Made by a program: the position numbers and the translations under genes
The notes under the pieces: model-generated
What the model saw: only the letters and a program-made list of their open reading frames with translations
What the model was told of the DNA's origin: nothing
Databases searched by the model: none
Source: a bacterium
GTDB taxonomy: Bacteria > Myxococcota_A > Polyangia > Nannocystales > Nannocystaceae
Direction of reading: 5' to 3'
Length of the DNA stretch: 64,000 nucleotides
Assembly: GCA_024742475.1 (NCBI GenBank)
Contig: JANSYI010000003.1
Location: 186,001-250,000 of the forward strand
Shown: in pieces, positions 6,721 to 14,274 of the stretch
How the letters are laid out: the number at the start of each line of letters is the position of its first letter
Position numbering within the stretch: the stretch's first letter is position 1

Positions 6721-8775
6721 TCAGCCGATGGCCCGCGCCAGCGCCCACACCGGGAAGATCTGGCGGTAGAGCTCGTAGTCGAGGACGGAGGTGTTGAAGA
6801 ACACGCCCGAGGGCGTCTCGGGAGGCCAGGTGCCGTCGTCGCGTTGCATCTGCCGGAGGTAGGCGAGGCCGCGCTCGATCGCGTCGGTCTCGTGCGGGGC
6901 GATGTCCATGAGGGTCAGCAGCGCCCAGGCGGTCTGCGTGACGGTGCTGGGCTCGCCGTGCTCGAGGTCGTGCGGGGCATCCTCGAGCAGGCCCAGGTAG
7001 CTCTCTGCCCATCCGCCGTCGGGGCGCTGATGGGCGACGAGCCAGCGGCTCGCGCGTGCAAAGCTGGGGTGGGACAGGGGCAGGCCGGCGGCGCGCAGGC
7101 CCGAGGTGGCGAAGAACGTGCCGTAGGTGACGTTGACGCCCCAAAAACCGAGCCAGCCGCCGTCTTCGTGCTGCTGGGAGAGCAGGAAGGCGCGCCCGGC
7201 CGCCACCGCCTCGCGGACCCGGGTCCTCAGCGCCCCAGGCATGTCCTCGGCCAGTTCGCGCTCGGCAAAGGCCAGCGCGCGAATGCAGCTGCCCGAGCAC
7301 TCGGCGTAGGAGTACTCGAGCATGCAGTTGCCGTAGATCTCGGCGGGGTTGTAGTGCTTGAGCAGCATCGGGCCGCGGCGGGGCTCGTAGGACCCGAACC
7401 CCCCGTCGTCGTTTTGGCGCTGCAAGATGAACTCGACCGCGGCGAGCTTGCGTCCGAGCTGGAGCTGGCCCACCTCGTCACTCAGCCCGGCCGTCTGCGC
7501 GCGCATCAGGGCCTCGAGGGCCTCGGCCGTGCAGTCACTGACGGGCCACGGGTGGTTCTCGTTGGCGAAGCCCCAGCCGCCGTAGGCGGGCTCGCGAAAG
7601 TGACGCTTGCCGCCGGTGACGTCGGCCTGCATCTGCGCGGTGGGGAGCCAGCGAGTCGCGGCCTTGGCGATGCGCTGGGCAGCTTCGGTCGCGGGGCCTT
7701 CGGCGAGCGCCTGGAGGAGGAACGACGTGTCCCAGATATCCGAGCGGGCGCCGGCGAACCGCGTGCCGAATCGCTCGTCTTCCCAGACCCAGTACTCCAT
7801 CGCTTCGATGCCACGGGCAAGATCGGGGTCGCCGGGGTCGGTGGCGTACAGCGCGAGGCAGAAGAGGAACCCGTTGACCGGACTCAGGCAGACGTAGTCC
7901 GTGGAGCGGAACTCGAAGCGGATGTGCTCCATCGCTTTGGCGAGCGCGCGCTTGCGGACCGCGCCGGGCATCAAGCGGTCGGCGCGGCGAAGGACGCCGA
8001 AGATCTTCTTGAGGGCAGGGGCTGGGTCCTCGTAGAGGTCGGTCGCCGCGATGCGTTCGGCGTAGCGCTCGAAGTCGGCTTCATCGTAGCCGCGCGGATA
8101 GAGTTCGGAGCGGATCGCCGAGAGCAGCGGGCTGTCCTGCGCGACCAGCTTGGTGCCGTAGAGGTACGACAGGCCCAGGTAGATCAGCCGCATGTGGCAG
8201 TACAGCCGCCTCGGGTGCATGGGCGCGGACTCGGGCAGCAACCACAGCTCGGGCATGATGGGCTGGCTGCCCGTCCACGGATACATGCCCAGCAGCGCCA
8301 GCCAGATGCGCCCCCACGTCGGGATCTCGTAGGGGCCACCTTGCTTCGCGATGAAGGCACGGGCGCGCGCGCACATCGGGTCGTCGGCCGCTGCGCCCAG
8401 CAGGCGCAGCGTCACGTAGCCCAACGTGGTGTGGAAGAGCCACGCCTCGCCCTGAAACGCTCGCGGCTCGTCCGGGTCGTCGGGGTGGACGACCGGCAGC
8501 ATGCCCCAGCCTCCGCCGGGAAACTCCTGCACCTCGAGGCTGCGGTGGATCAACCGCTGCCGCGCTTCGGGGATCTCGTGCCCTACGATGTGGCAGACGA
8601 ACACGTACTGGCAGACCAGCATCGGGTTCCAGATCACCTCGCCGGCGAAGGCTCCGTTGTCCTGCTGTCGCGCCGCGAGGGCGTCGAGCGCCTTGGCATA
8701 GGCCTGGGCATTGGGATCGTTGGAGGGTTCGATGGGGGCGGTGCTCACCGCCGCAGACGCGTGTGCAATGCTCAT
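6721..8775 (-). CDS. Oxidosqualene cyclase (sterol synthase family)
   Basis: A 684-residue triterpene cyclase from ATG at 8775. It belongs to the oxidosqualene rather than the squalene-hopene side: the catalytic motif is VSDCTAE (D414, C415) instead of DxDD, and C493 (AECSGS) matches the Cys that hydrogen-bonds the catalytic Asp in human lanosterol synthase. LYCHMR (Y192, H194) matches W230/H232. QW-type repeats appear near 453, 535, 583 and 644, and the end GVFFNTSVLDYELYRQIFP is typical. The expected reaction converts 2,3-oxidosqualene to a protosterol at the inner membrane. Product-steering positions are mixed: G342 at human T381, H408 at C449, V412 at V453. No squalene monooxygenase or demethylase is in the window. 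The exact product cannot be called. Confidence 0.92.
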   Translation of the reverse strand: MSIAHASAAVSTAPIEPSNDPNAQAYAKALDALAARQQDNGAFAGEVIWNPMLVCQYVFVCHIVGHEIPEARQRLIHRSLEVQEFPGGGWGMLPVVHPDDPDEPRAFQGEAWLFHTTLGYVTLRLLGAAADDPMCARARAFIAKQGGPYEIPTWGRIWLALLGMYPWTGSQPIMPELWLLPESAPMHPRRLYCHMRLIYLGLSYLYGTKLVAQDSPLLSAIRSELYPRGYDEADFERYAERIAATDLYEDPAPALKKIFGVLRRADRLMPGAVRKRALAKAMEHIRFEFRSTDYVCLSPVNGFLFCLALYATDPGDPDLARGIEAMEYWVWEDERFGTRFAGARSDIWDTSFLLQALAEGPATEAAQRIAKAATRWLPTAQMQADVTGGKRHFREPAYGGWGFANENHPWPVSDCTAEALEALMRAQTAGLSDEVGQLQLGRKLAAVEFILQRQNDDGGFGSYEPRRGPMLLKHYNPAEIYGNCMLEYSYAECSGSCIRALAFAERELAEDMPGALRTRVREAVAAGRAFLLSQQHEDGGWLGFWGVNVTYGTFFATSGLRAAGLPLSHPSFARASRWLVAHQRPDGGWAESYLGLLEDAPHDLEHGEPSTVTQTAWALLTLMDIAPHETDAIERGLAYLRQMQRDDGTWPPETPSGVFFNTSVLDYELYRQIFPVWALARAIG

Positions 8776-8806
8776 GATCGTCCCCGGAGACCGGGGCACC
8801 CCAGCC

Positions 8807-9493
8807 TCAACGGCTCGGGCGTAGCACGAGGAACCACTGGTGCGAAAGGAAGGTTTCCTCGGCCTCGACCTCGAAACCGGCCTGCGCCAGCTCACTTTTG
8901 GCGACGTCGGCTCCGATGCGATGCTGCGGCTGCGGCGCGATGCCCTCTGGAGGCGTGGCATCGGGCCTGAAGTCGAGGAGGACCAATCGACCCTCGGGCT
9001 TCAGTGACGCCCTCAGCCGTGTGAAGTAGGGCACACGGTTGCGGATGAACGCGTACGTGTTGGCCGAGAACACGAGGTCGAGGCTGCCCTCGGGCAGCAT
9101 GGGATCGTCGTAGTGGGCCAGGCGGGGCTCGATATTGGGCGTGCCCCACTGTTCGCGGTTCTCGAGCAGGTAGTCCTCGAACTCCCCATCGACGTCGACC
9201 GCGTAGACGCGGCCCTCGGGGACCAGCAGCGCGAGGCGACGCGTGAAGTAGCCCGAGCCCGCGCCGATGTCCGCCACCGTCGCGCCCTGGGGGGGAGGGG
9301 GCAGCGCGTCGACGACACGCTCTGGCTGCTGCCAGGCGTCGCGCTGGGGATCCTCGAACACGTCGATCATCGCGCGCGGGTCGTCGTAGTGCTGCGGCGG
9401 ACCGGCATTCTTCGCTGGGCAACCCGTCGTGACCCCAACCGTGACCCCAACGAGGATCAGGGCTGATGCGATCCGTGCCAGGCGTCGATCCAT
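8807..9493 (-). CDS. Lipoprotein with class I SAM-methyltransferase domain
   Basis: A 228-residue protein. Residues 1-25 form a signal peptide ending in a lipobox-like VTTGC, preceded by a positive MDRRLAR. The rest is a class I SAM-dependent methyltransferase: motif I VADIGAGSGYFTRRLA, the acidic end of beta-2 (VYAVDVD), motif IV-like LDLVFSANT, and a motif VI region (RLRASLKPEGRLVLLDF). Start ATG at 9493 puts the positive residues directly before the hydrophobic stretch. It lies 31 bases upstream of the cyclase gene on the same strand, so it could be cotranscribed with it. SAM is a cytosolic cofactor, so membrane export of a methyltransferase is puzzling; similar signal-bearing proteins exist in Proteobacteria, function unknown. 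Confidence 0.8.
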   Translation of the reverse strand: MDRRLARIASALILVGVTVGVTTGCPAKNAGPPQHYDDPRAMIDVFEDPQRDAWQQPERVVDALPPPPQGATVADIGAGSGYFTRRLALLVPEGRVYAVDVDGEFEDYLLENREQWGTPNIEPRLAHYDDPMLPEGSLDLVFSANTYAFIRNRVPYFTRLRASLKPEGRLVLLDFRPDATPPEGIAPQPQHRIGADVAKSELAQAGFEVEAEETFLSHQWFLVLRPSR

Positions 9494-9581
9494 GGGTGCA
9501 GGGTATGCCGTGGGTCGCGGCGACGCAAAGGCCCCGCCTCGCTGAGCTGCGCACCGGATCACTGGTAAGCTCCCGCGGCTC

Positions 9582-10340
9582 ATGTCCGCCGATGTCGACA
9601 CCGGCGCTCCGCCGTTCGATCCCGACTCGCTGCAGAGTCGAGTCCCGACCGAGCGTCCACGCGAGGGCGGATGGGTCCGGCGCTGCATTCGCACGTTCGT
9701 CGGTGTGCTGCGAGCGCCGAGGACCCTCGTGGAGCGCTGCCCCGAGCCGATCAACCATGGTGCGGCCCTGCGGTACCTGGCATCCCTGCGGCTGCTGCCG
9801 TGGCTGTTGCTCGTGGGCTGGCTCGGCGCCTCGTGGGTCATGGCGCCACAGCGCGAGGTGGCGCCGAGCAAGGGCATTCACGTCTTCGCCGACCCGTCGC
9901 TGCTCGAAGCCTCGTCGGTGTGGCTGCTCCTGATGGTGCCGGTGGGCATGCCGCTGCTCTACTTCGTCTGCGGCCTGATCTCCCACGTCGCCGTCGGGCT
10001 CACCGGCGGGGCATCTCGCTCGGTCGGCGCGAGCATGAGAGCGGTCGGCTACGCGATGGGGCCGGCGCTGCTCGGCGTCGCGCTGGTCGACTTCGTGCTG
10101 TTCACGGTCGGCCTCGACGCGGTCGCGTTCGCGGGCATCGTGATCGTGCTGCTTGTGGTCTTCTTGCGCGGCGCGGCCTGGGGCCTGGCGGGCACCCACC
10201 AGATCCATCTCGTACGCGCGCTCCTGGTGGCCACGCTGCCCGCCGCGGTGCTGCTGATCGCCTTCGTCGGTCGCGCGCTGCCACTGCTCGACGACGTGCC
10301 CTGGCTCCCCGAGCCCTCCTCGCCGTATGTGGTGCCGTAG
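9582..10340 (+). CDS. Yip1-like integral membrane protein
   Basis: A 252-residue protein with a polar 60-residue N-terminal part and five or six hydrophobic segments (about 70-90, 115-135, 150-175, 180-197, 205-225). The arrangement and the early RAPRTLVER phrase resemble bacterial Yip1-domain proteins, whose role is not established. ATG at 9582 begins a very polar cytosolic segment. The gene is divergent from the lipoprotein methyltransferase with 88 bases between, and convergent with the DUF1501 gene with only 6 bases between stops. I infer only an inner-membrane location. Confidence 0.65.
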   Translation: MSADVDTGAPPFDPDSLQSRVPTERPREGGWVRRCIRTFVGVLRAPRTLVERCPEPINHGAALRYLASLRLLPWLLLVGWLGASWVMAPQREVAPSKGIHVFADPSLLEASSVWLLLMVPVGMPLLYFVCGLISHVAVGLTGGASRSVGASMRAVGYAMGPALLGVALVDFVLFTVGLDAVAFAGIVIVLLVVFLRGAAWGLAGTHQIHLVRALLVATLPAAVLLIAFVGRALPLLDDVPWLPEPSSPYVVP

Positions 10341-10346
10341 CCAACG

Positions 10347-11576
10347 CTACAGCTCTTCGATCACGTGGCCTCCATCGACGGCGGCGATCGGGCGGCCTCC
10401 GGCGCTGAGGTTCATGTCGTCGGGGTCGAGGCCGAGCTTGGTGTGGAGGGTCCGATGGAGGTCTTCGACCGAGATGGGCCGGTCTCGAACCTCGTAGCCA
10501 TCCTCATCGGTCGCGCCGACGACTTGCCCCCCGCGGATGCCACCGCCGGCGAGCACGGCCGAGGCCACGGCGGGGTAGTGGTCTCGCCCGCCTCGCCCGT
10601 TGATTCGCGGGGTTCGGCCGAAGTCTCCCATCCACACGACGAGCGTCTCGTCGAGGAGACCGCGGTCGCGCAGGTCGTCGAGCAGCGCGCTCATGGCTGC
10701 GTCCAACTCGGCGCTGAGCGCCGCAACGCGCTCGAAGTTGCTCTCGTGCGTGTCCCAGCCGCCCATCTGCACCTCGACGAAGGGGACACCCCGCTCGACC
10801 AGCCGCCGCGCCATCAAGCACCCCTGACCGAACTTGCTGGGACCGTAGCGCTGCGCGGTCCGGCTCGGCTCGGCCGAGACGTCGAAGGCCTCGAGCTCTT
10901 CGGCCCGCATCATGCGGATCGCTTGTTCGACGTTGGACTGGTGCCCGGCGACGGCGGCGTCCGAGCGGCGCGCGGCGAAATCCGCCTCGAACCCGGACCA
11001 CAGCGCGAGCCGGGTGTCGAGGCGAGCGGGGGATACGGCGGCCTCGACGTTGCGAACGCGCCGGGTGGGGTTGCCGACGACGAAGGGGTCGTGCGCAGGT
11101 CCGAGGAAGCCTGCGCTGTGGCCCGGGCCACCGATCGCGATGTTGCCAGGCAGCGGTGAGCCGGGGGGTTGGGCCGCATGCATGTGCGCGCCCAGGCCTG
11201 GATGCCGCGCGCCGCCGGCGGGGACGAAGCCGGTGTGCATGAGGTAGCGGGCCCGGGCGTGGTTGCCCTCGCGATAGGTCAGCGATCGCAGGATGGCGAG
11301 GTCGTTCGTGCGCTGAGCGAGCAGGGGCAAGTGCTCGCTGACGTGCACGCCCGGCAGGGTCGTGCGGATCGTGTCGAACTCACCGCCTGTGGGTCGCCCT
11401 GGCTTGGGGTCCCACGTGTCGATCTGGCTGGCGCCGCCGACCATGTACAGGAGGACGCACGCCTTGGCCGTGCCGAGGTTCGGGGTGGCGTGGGTGGCGT
11501 GGGCGGCGGTGGTGACCCCTGCGGCCAGGGCCCCGAGTCCGAGGCGGAGGGCGTTGCGTCGCGTGATCGTGGGCAT
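10347..11576 (-). CDS. DUF1501 family protein with Tat-like signal
   Basis: A 409-residue protein of the DUF1501 (sulfatase-like alkaline-phosphatase-fold) family. The N terminus TRRNALRLGLGALAAG reads as a twin-arginine signal. Family landmarks are VLLYMVGGASQIDTWDPKPG near residue 40-60, ARYLMHTGF, PFVEVQMGGWDTHESN, VVWMGDFGRTPRINGRGGRDHYP and a DLHRTL segment near the C terminus. The family is abundant in Planctomycetes and usually lies next to a DUF1549/DUF1553 gene, as here (11589-13214, 12 bases upstream on the same strand). The two are believed to act together in the periplasm or envelope, but no reaction is established. Confidence 0.88.
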   Translation of the reverse strand: MPTITRRNALRLGLGALAAGVTTAAHATHATPNLGTAKACVLLYMVGGASQIDTWDPKPGRPTGGEFDTIRTTLPGVHVSEHLPLLAQRTNDLAILRSLTYREGNHARARYLMHTGFVPAGGARHPGLGAHMHAAQPPGSPLPGNIAIGGPGHSAGFLGPAHDPFVVGNPTRRVRNVEAAVSPARLDTRLALWSGFEADFAARRSDAAVAGHQSNVEQAIRMMRAEELEAFDVSAEPSRTAQRYGPSKFGQGCLMARRLVERGVPFVEVQMGGWDTHESNFERVAALSAELDAAMSALLDDLRDRGLLDETLVVWMGDFGRTPRINGRGGRDHYPAVASAVLAGGGIRGGQVVGATDEDGYEVRDRPISVEDLHRTLHTKLGLDPDDMNLSAGGRPIAAVDGGHVIEEL

Positions 11577-11588
11577 GGTCGAAGGCTC

Positions 11589-13214
11589 CTAGTGGATGGT
11601 GAGAAACTCGCTCGAGAGCAGCATCGCGTGCATGAGGTCTTCGTAGGCGGAGCTCCCGTGCTCGCGCTCGCCCAACGCCCGAAGCACGCGGTCGCGCTGG
11701 GCGGGCGTGGGGCGCCGACCGAAGACCCGCAGGTACAAGGCGTCGACGCGGGCAGCGGGCGCCGGGTAGCGGTCCAGCACGTCGTAGACGGCCGTGCCCT
11801 GGATGTCGGACGTACCGGCGCGCACCAGGTCGCCGTTGAGCAGCAGCAGGGCCTGCGGCACGCTGCCCGAGAACGCGTCCGCGCTGCTCATCTCGTCGTC
11901 GTTGAAGACGAATCGGTACTCCCTCAACGCACGTTCGCGGCGCTTCTCGAAGTTCTTGCGAAACAGCGGCCCGCCGGCGCCATCGCCCGAGGTCGCGATC
12001 AGCAGGCTGCGGAAGAGCTGGTCGGCGTTCATCGAGCGCACCGGGTGCTGGGCGAAGAGCGCTTCCGCCATGGCCACCTCTTCCGGCGCGCGGTCGCTCG
12101 AGGACGCGCGCTGGTAGGCGTCGCTGAGGACGAGCGTGCGGAGGAGGGCATGGAGATCATAGCCGTCCTCGACGAAGCGCTGGGCGAGGTGGTCGAGGGC
12201 AGGGGGGTGCGAGGCGTCGTGTTCACCCCCGAGGTCGTCCCATCTGGGCACGAGGCCTCGGCCGAAGAGGTGCTGCCAGGTCCGCGCGACGACGGTCTTG
12301 GCGAATAGATCCGAGGCGACGATGTCCTGGGCCAGCGCGGCGCGGCGACCGCCCGGGTGGGGCGTCGGCTCGCGCGACAGGAAGCCTGGAGCGATGACCT
12401 CGCCTGAGCGCTCACCGGGCCCATCGGAGACGGTGGGCAGGTGCAGCTCACCGCGGCGCCGGTCGTGAATCGATGCGACCCGCTGTCGGTAGCGGATCTT
12501 CGTGCGCCCGAAGTACGCGCCGAGGGCGTAGAAATCCTCCTGCGCGTAGCGGTCGTCGGAGGGGTGGTCGTGGCACTGGGCGCACTCGAGCGTGATGCCC
12601 AGGAACAGCTGCGCCGTCTTCCCGGTCAGCGCCTCCACGTTGCCCTTGTCGCCGTGGCTGGCCAGGAAGCCGTACGGCCCCGGGCCGTCGTAGGTGCCCT
12701 CGGCGGTCAGCAGCGCGGTCGCGATCGTGTCGTACGTCGTGTCGTGTCGCAGGGCGCCGTGCAGCCACGCGCGCATGTCGGCCGTGACCTGCGGCCGGAG
12801 CTTGGTCCGCCCCGAGAGCAGCAGGTCCGTGTACAGCGCGGCCCAATGCTCGGCGAAGCCGTCCGACTCCAGCAGCGCGTCCACGAGCAGCGCGCGCTTG
12901 TTGGGGCGGTCATCGGCCTCGAACGCGGCCACGGCCGCCGCGGTCGGGATGCGGCCTGTCAGGTCGAGGCTGACGCGGCGCAGATACGTCGCGTCCTCGG
13001 CATACGGCGCAGGAGTGATCGCCGCGTGGGTCCACCCGGCACGAATCAAGCGGTCGAGCTGTGGATCGACTGGCTCCCCCGGTCGCGCGCCGGGACCGGT
13101 GGGGACCGGCTGCGCGGCGGGATGTGCGGCCGTATCGGCCTTGGCGCAACCGAGCAGCGACGCGGTTCCGAGGGCGAGGGCGAGCAGAGCACAGCGCGTG
13201 TCCACGACACTCAC
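11589..13214 (-). CDS. DUF1549/DUF1553 lipoprotein
   Basis: A 541-residue protein. GTG at 13214 starts a signal peptide with a lipobox-like ASLLGC, so the product is probably lipid-anchored. DUF1549 (about 45-250) shows LRRVSLDLTGRIPT, HWAALYTDLLLSGR and LECAQCHDHPSDDRYAQEDF; the CxxCH could bind haem or simply be structural. DUF1553 (about 280-530) includes VVARTWQHLFGRGLV and FRSLL. The pairing with a DUF1501 gene is standard in Planctomycetes and Verrucomicrobia, where such genes often carry extra cytochrome domains; none is present here. Substrate unknown. Upstream TTG/GTG codons extend the frame but would bury the signal peptide. Confidence 0.85.
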   Translation of the reverse strand: MSVVDTRCALLALALGTASLLGCAKADTAAHPAAQPVPTGPGARPGEPVDPQLDRLIRAGWTHAAITPAPYAEDATYLRRVSLDLTGRIPTAAAVAAFEADDRPNKRALLVDALLESDGFAEHWAALYTDLLLSGRTKLRPQVTADMRAWLHGALRHDTTYDTIATALLTAEGTYDGPGPYGFLASHGDKGNVEALTGKTAQLFLGITLECAQCHDHPSDDRYAQEDFYALGAYFGRTKIRYRQRVASIHDRRRGELHLPTVSDGPGERSGEVIAPGFLSREPTPHPGGRRAALAQDIVASDLFAKTVVARTWQHLFGRGLVPRWDDLGGEHDASHPPALDHLAQRFVEDGYDLHALLRTLVLSDAYQRASSSDRAPEEVAMAEALFAQHPVRSMNADQLFRSLLIATSGDGAGGPLFRKNFEKRRERALREYRFVFNDDEMSSADAFSGSVPQALLLLNGDLVRAGTSDIQGTAVYDVLDRYPAPAARVDALYLRVFGRRPTPAQRDRVLRALGEREHGSSAYEDLMHAMLLSSEFLTIH

Positions 13215-13310
13215 GATGCGGTGCGCGCCGGCGGTGCGCCGCTGGCTTTTCCCCGGCTTTACCGGTCGTCGAGGTGGTGCGACACGTCGTGAAACACTGC
13301 AACGAGCGGG

Positions 13311-13328
13311 GGCGCCGCGCACGGCGCC
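13311..13328. promoter_or_regulatory. Perfect 7-bp dyad in the divergent intergenic region
   Basis: GGCGCCG-CGCA-CGGCGCC lies between the divergent DUF1549 gene and the sulfur module. GTAC repeats (13332-13345) follow immediately. In so GC-rich a genome chance palindromes are common, so operator function is a guess. Confidence 0.3.
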
Positions 13329-13417
13329 GCGGGTACTCAACGTACTGAAAACAATGGTGTCTTCAACCGGCGGTGCTGAGGCTTCGATCGTGCAGACTCC
13401 TGGCCCGTCGCCGCTTC

Positions 13418-13840
13418 ATGCCTACCGACTTCACACCCATCCTCTCGACGATTGGAGGCGTCCTCATCGGCCTCTCCGCGGCGATGATGCTCGTCCTCGA
13501 GGGGCGCATCGCCGGCATCAGCGGCATCATCGGAGGCCTCCCCAGCGCGCCCGCATCCGAGCGCGCGTGGCGGGCCGCGTTCATGGGCGGCCTCGTCCTC
13601 GGCGGGGTCGTCATGGTCCTGCTCGTCCCCGAACAGTTTGGGTCCAACGACGCCGCCGGCACCGGCACGCTCGTCGTCGCAGGGCTGGCCGTTGGCGTCG
13701 GCACCCGGATCGGTGGCGGCTGCACCAGCGGACACGGCGTGTGTGGGCTGGCACGCCGATCCCCGCGGTCGGCCGTCGCGACGGTCCTGTTCATGACCTT
13801 TGCTGCGCTCACGGTCCTCGTTACGCGCCACCTCCTGTAG
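13418..13840 (+). CDS. YeeE/YedE family half-channel, first subunit (PmpA-like)
   Basis: A 140-residue membrane protein with four hydrophobic segments and the family signature GGGCTSGHGVCG near residues 98-109. In the YeeE/TsuA family conserved Cys residues handle thiosulfate; other members are thought to move sulfur compounds. The protein is half the length of full YeeE, and the next gene encodes the other half, as in PmpA/PmpB pairs. Start ATG at 13418 precedes a short polar stretch and the first span. It begins the sulfur module 13418-17053. No ArsR-type repressor (BigR/SqrR), often found with such genes, is present in the window. Confidence 0.85.
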   Translation: MPTDFTPILSTIGGVLIGLSAAMMLVLEGRIAGISGIIGGLPSAPASERAWRAAFMGGLVLGGVVMVLLVPEQFGSNDAAGTGTLVVAGLAVGVGTRIGGGCTSGHGVCGLARRSPRSAVATVLFMTFAALTVLVTRHLL

Positions 13841-13848
13841 GAGCACCG

Positions 13849-14274
13849 ATGAACGTCCTCGCATCATTGCTCAGTGGCCTCGTGTTCGCGATCGGACTCG
13901 CCGTCGGCGGGATGACCGATCCCAACAAGGTGCTCTCCTTCCTCGACGTGACCGGGGCGTGGGATCCCTCGCTGGCCTTCGTGATGGGCGGCGCCATCGT
14001 GGTGTACGCGCCGATCTACCACCGCTTCACCCGCAGGACGCGGCCGCTGCTGCAGCCGGAGTTCTACCTCCCCATCCGACAGAGCATCGACCTGCGGCTG
14101 GTCGCGGGCGGGATGCTCTTTGGCGTGGGCTGGGGGCTGGGCGGGTTCTGCCCCGGACCGGCGATCGTCAGCGTCGCGAGCCTGCGCGGCGACGTGCTGA
14201 CCTTCGTCGCAGCGATGTTCGCCGGCATGCTCGGCGTCTATCTCTACGACCGGTCGAGAGCGTCCAGGCGATGA
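13849..14274 (+). CDS. YeeE/YedE family half-channel, second subunit (DUF6691, PmpB-like)
   Basis: A 141-residue membrane protein with four hydrophobic stretches. It has the matching signature WGLGGFCPGPAI near residues 97-108, and an early GGMTDPNKVLSFLD typical of the second half-subunit. It starts 9 bases after the first half and overlaps the SulP gene by ATGA. It presumably forms a two-chain YeeE-like pore with the preceding product for a sulfur species; the exact substrate is inferred from family only. Confidence 0.85.
   Translation: MNVLASLLSGLVFAIGLAVGGMTDPNKVLSFLDVTGAWDPSLAFVMGGAIVVYAPIYHRFTRRTRPLLQPEFYLPIRQSIDLRLVAGGMLFGVGWGLGGFCPGPAIVSVASLRGDVLTFVAAMFAGMLGVYLYDRSRASRR

Noticed and set aside
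6721..8775. Squalene-hopene cyclase
   Set aside because: The DxDD motif is absent; SDCTAE and the partner Cys fit oxidosqualene cyclases.
5698..8970. A 1090-codon open frame on the + strand across the CNNM gene and the cyclase gene
   Set aside because: It is a shadow: its product is Arg/Ala/Gly-rich low complexity and it runs antisense to the well-supported cyclase and out of frame with the CNNM protein.
8892..10208. A 438-codon minus-strand frame across the methyltransferase and the Yip1-like gene
   Set aside because: Arg/Gln/His/Asp-rich low-complexity product, antisense to the Yip1-like gene and out of frame with the methyltransferase.
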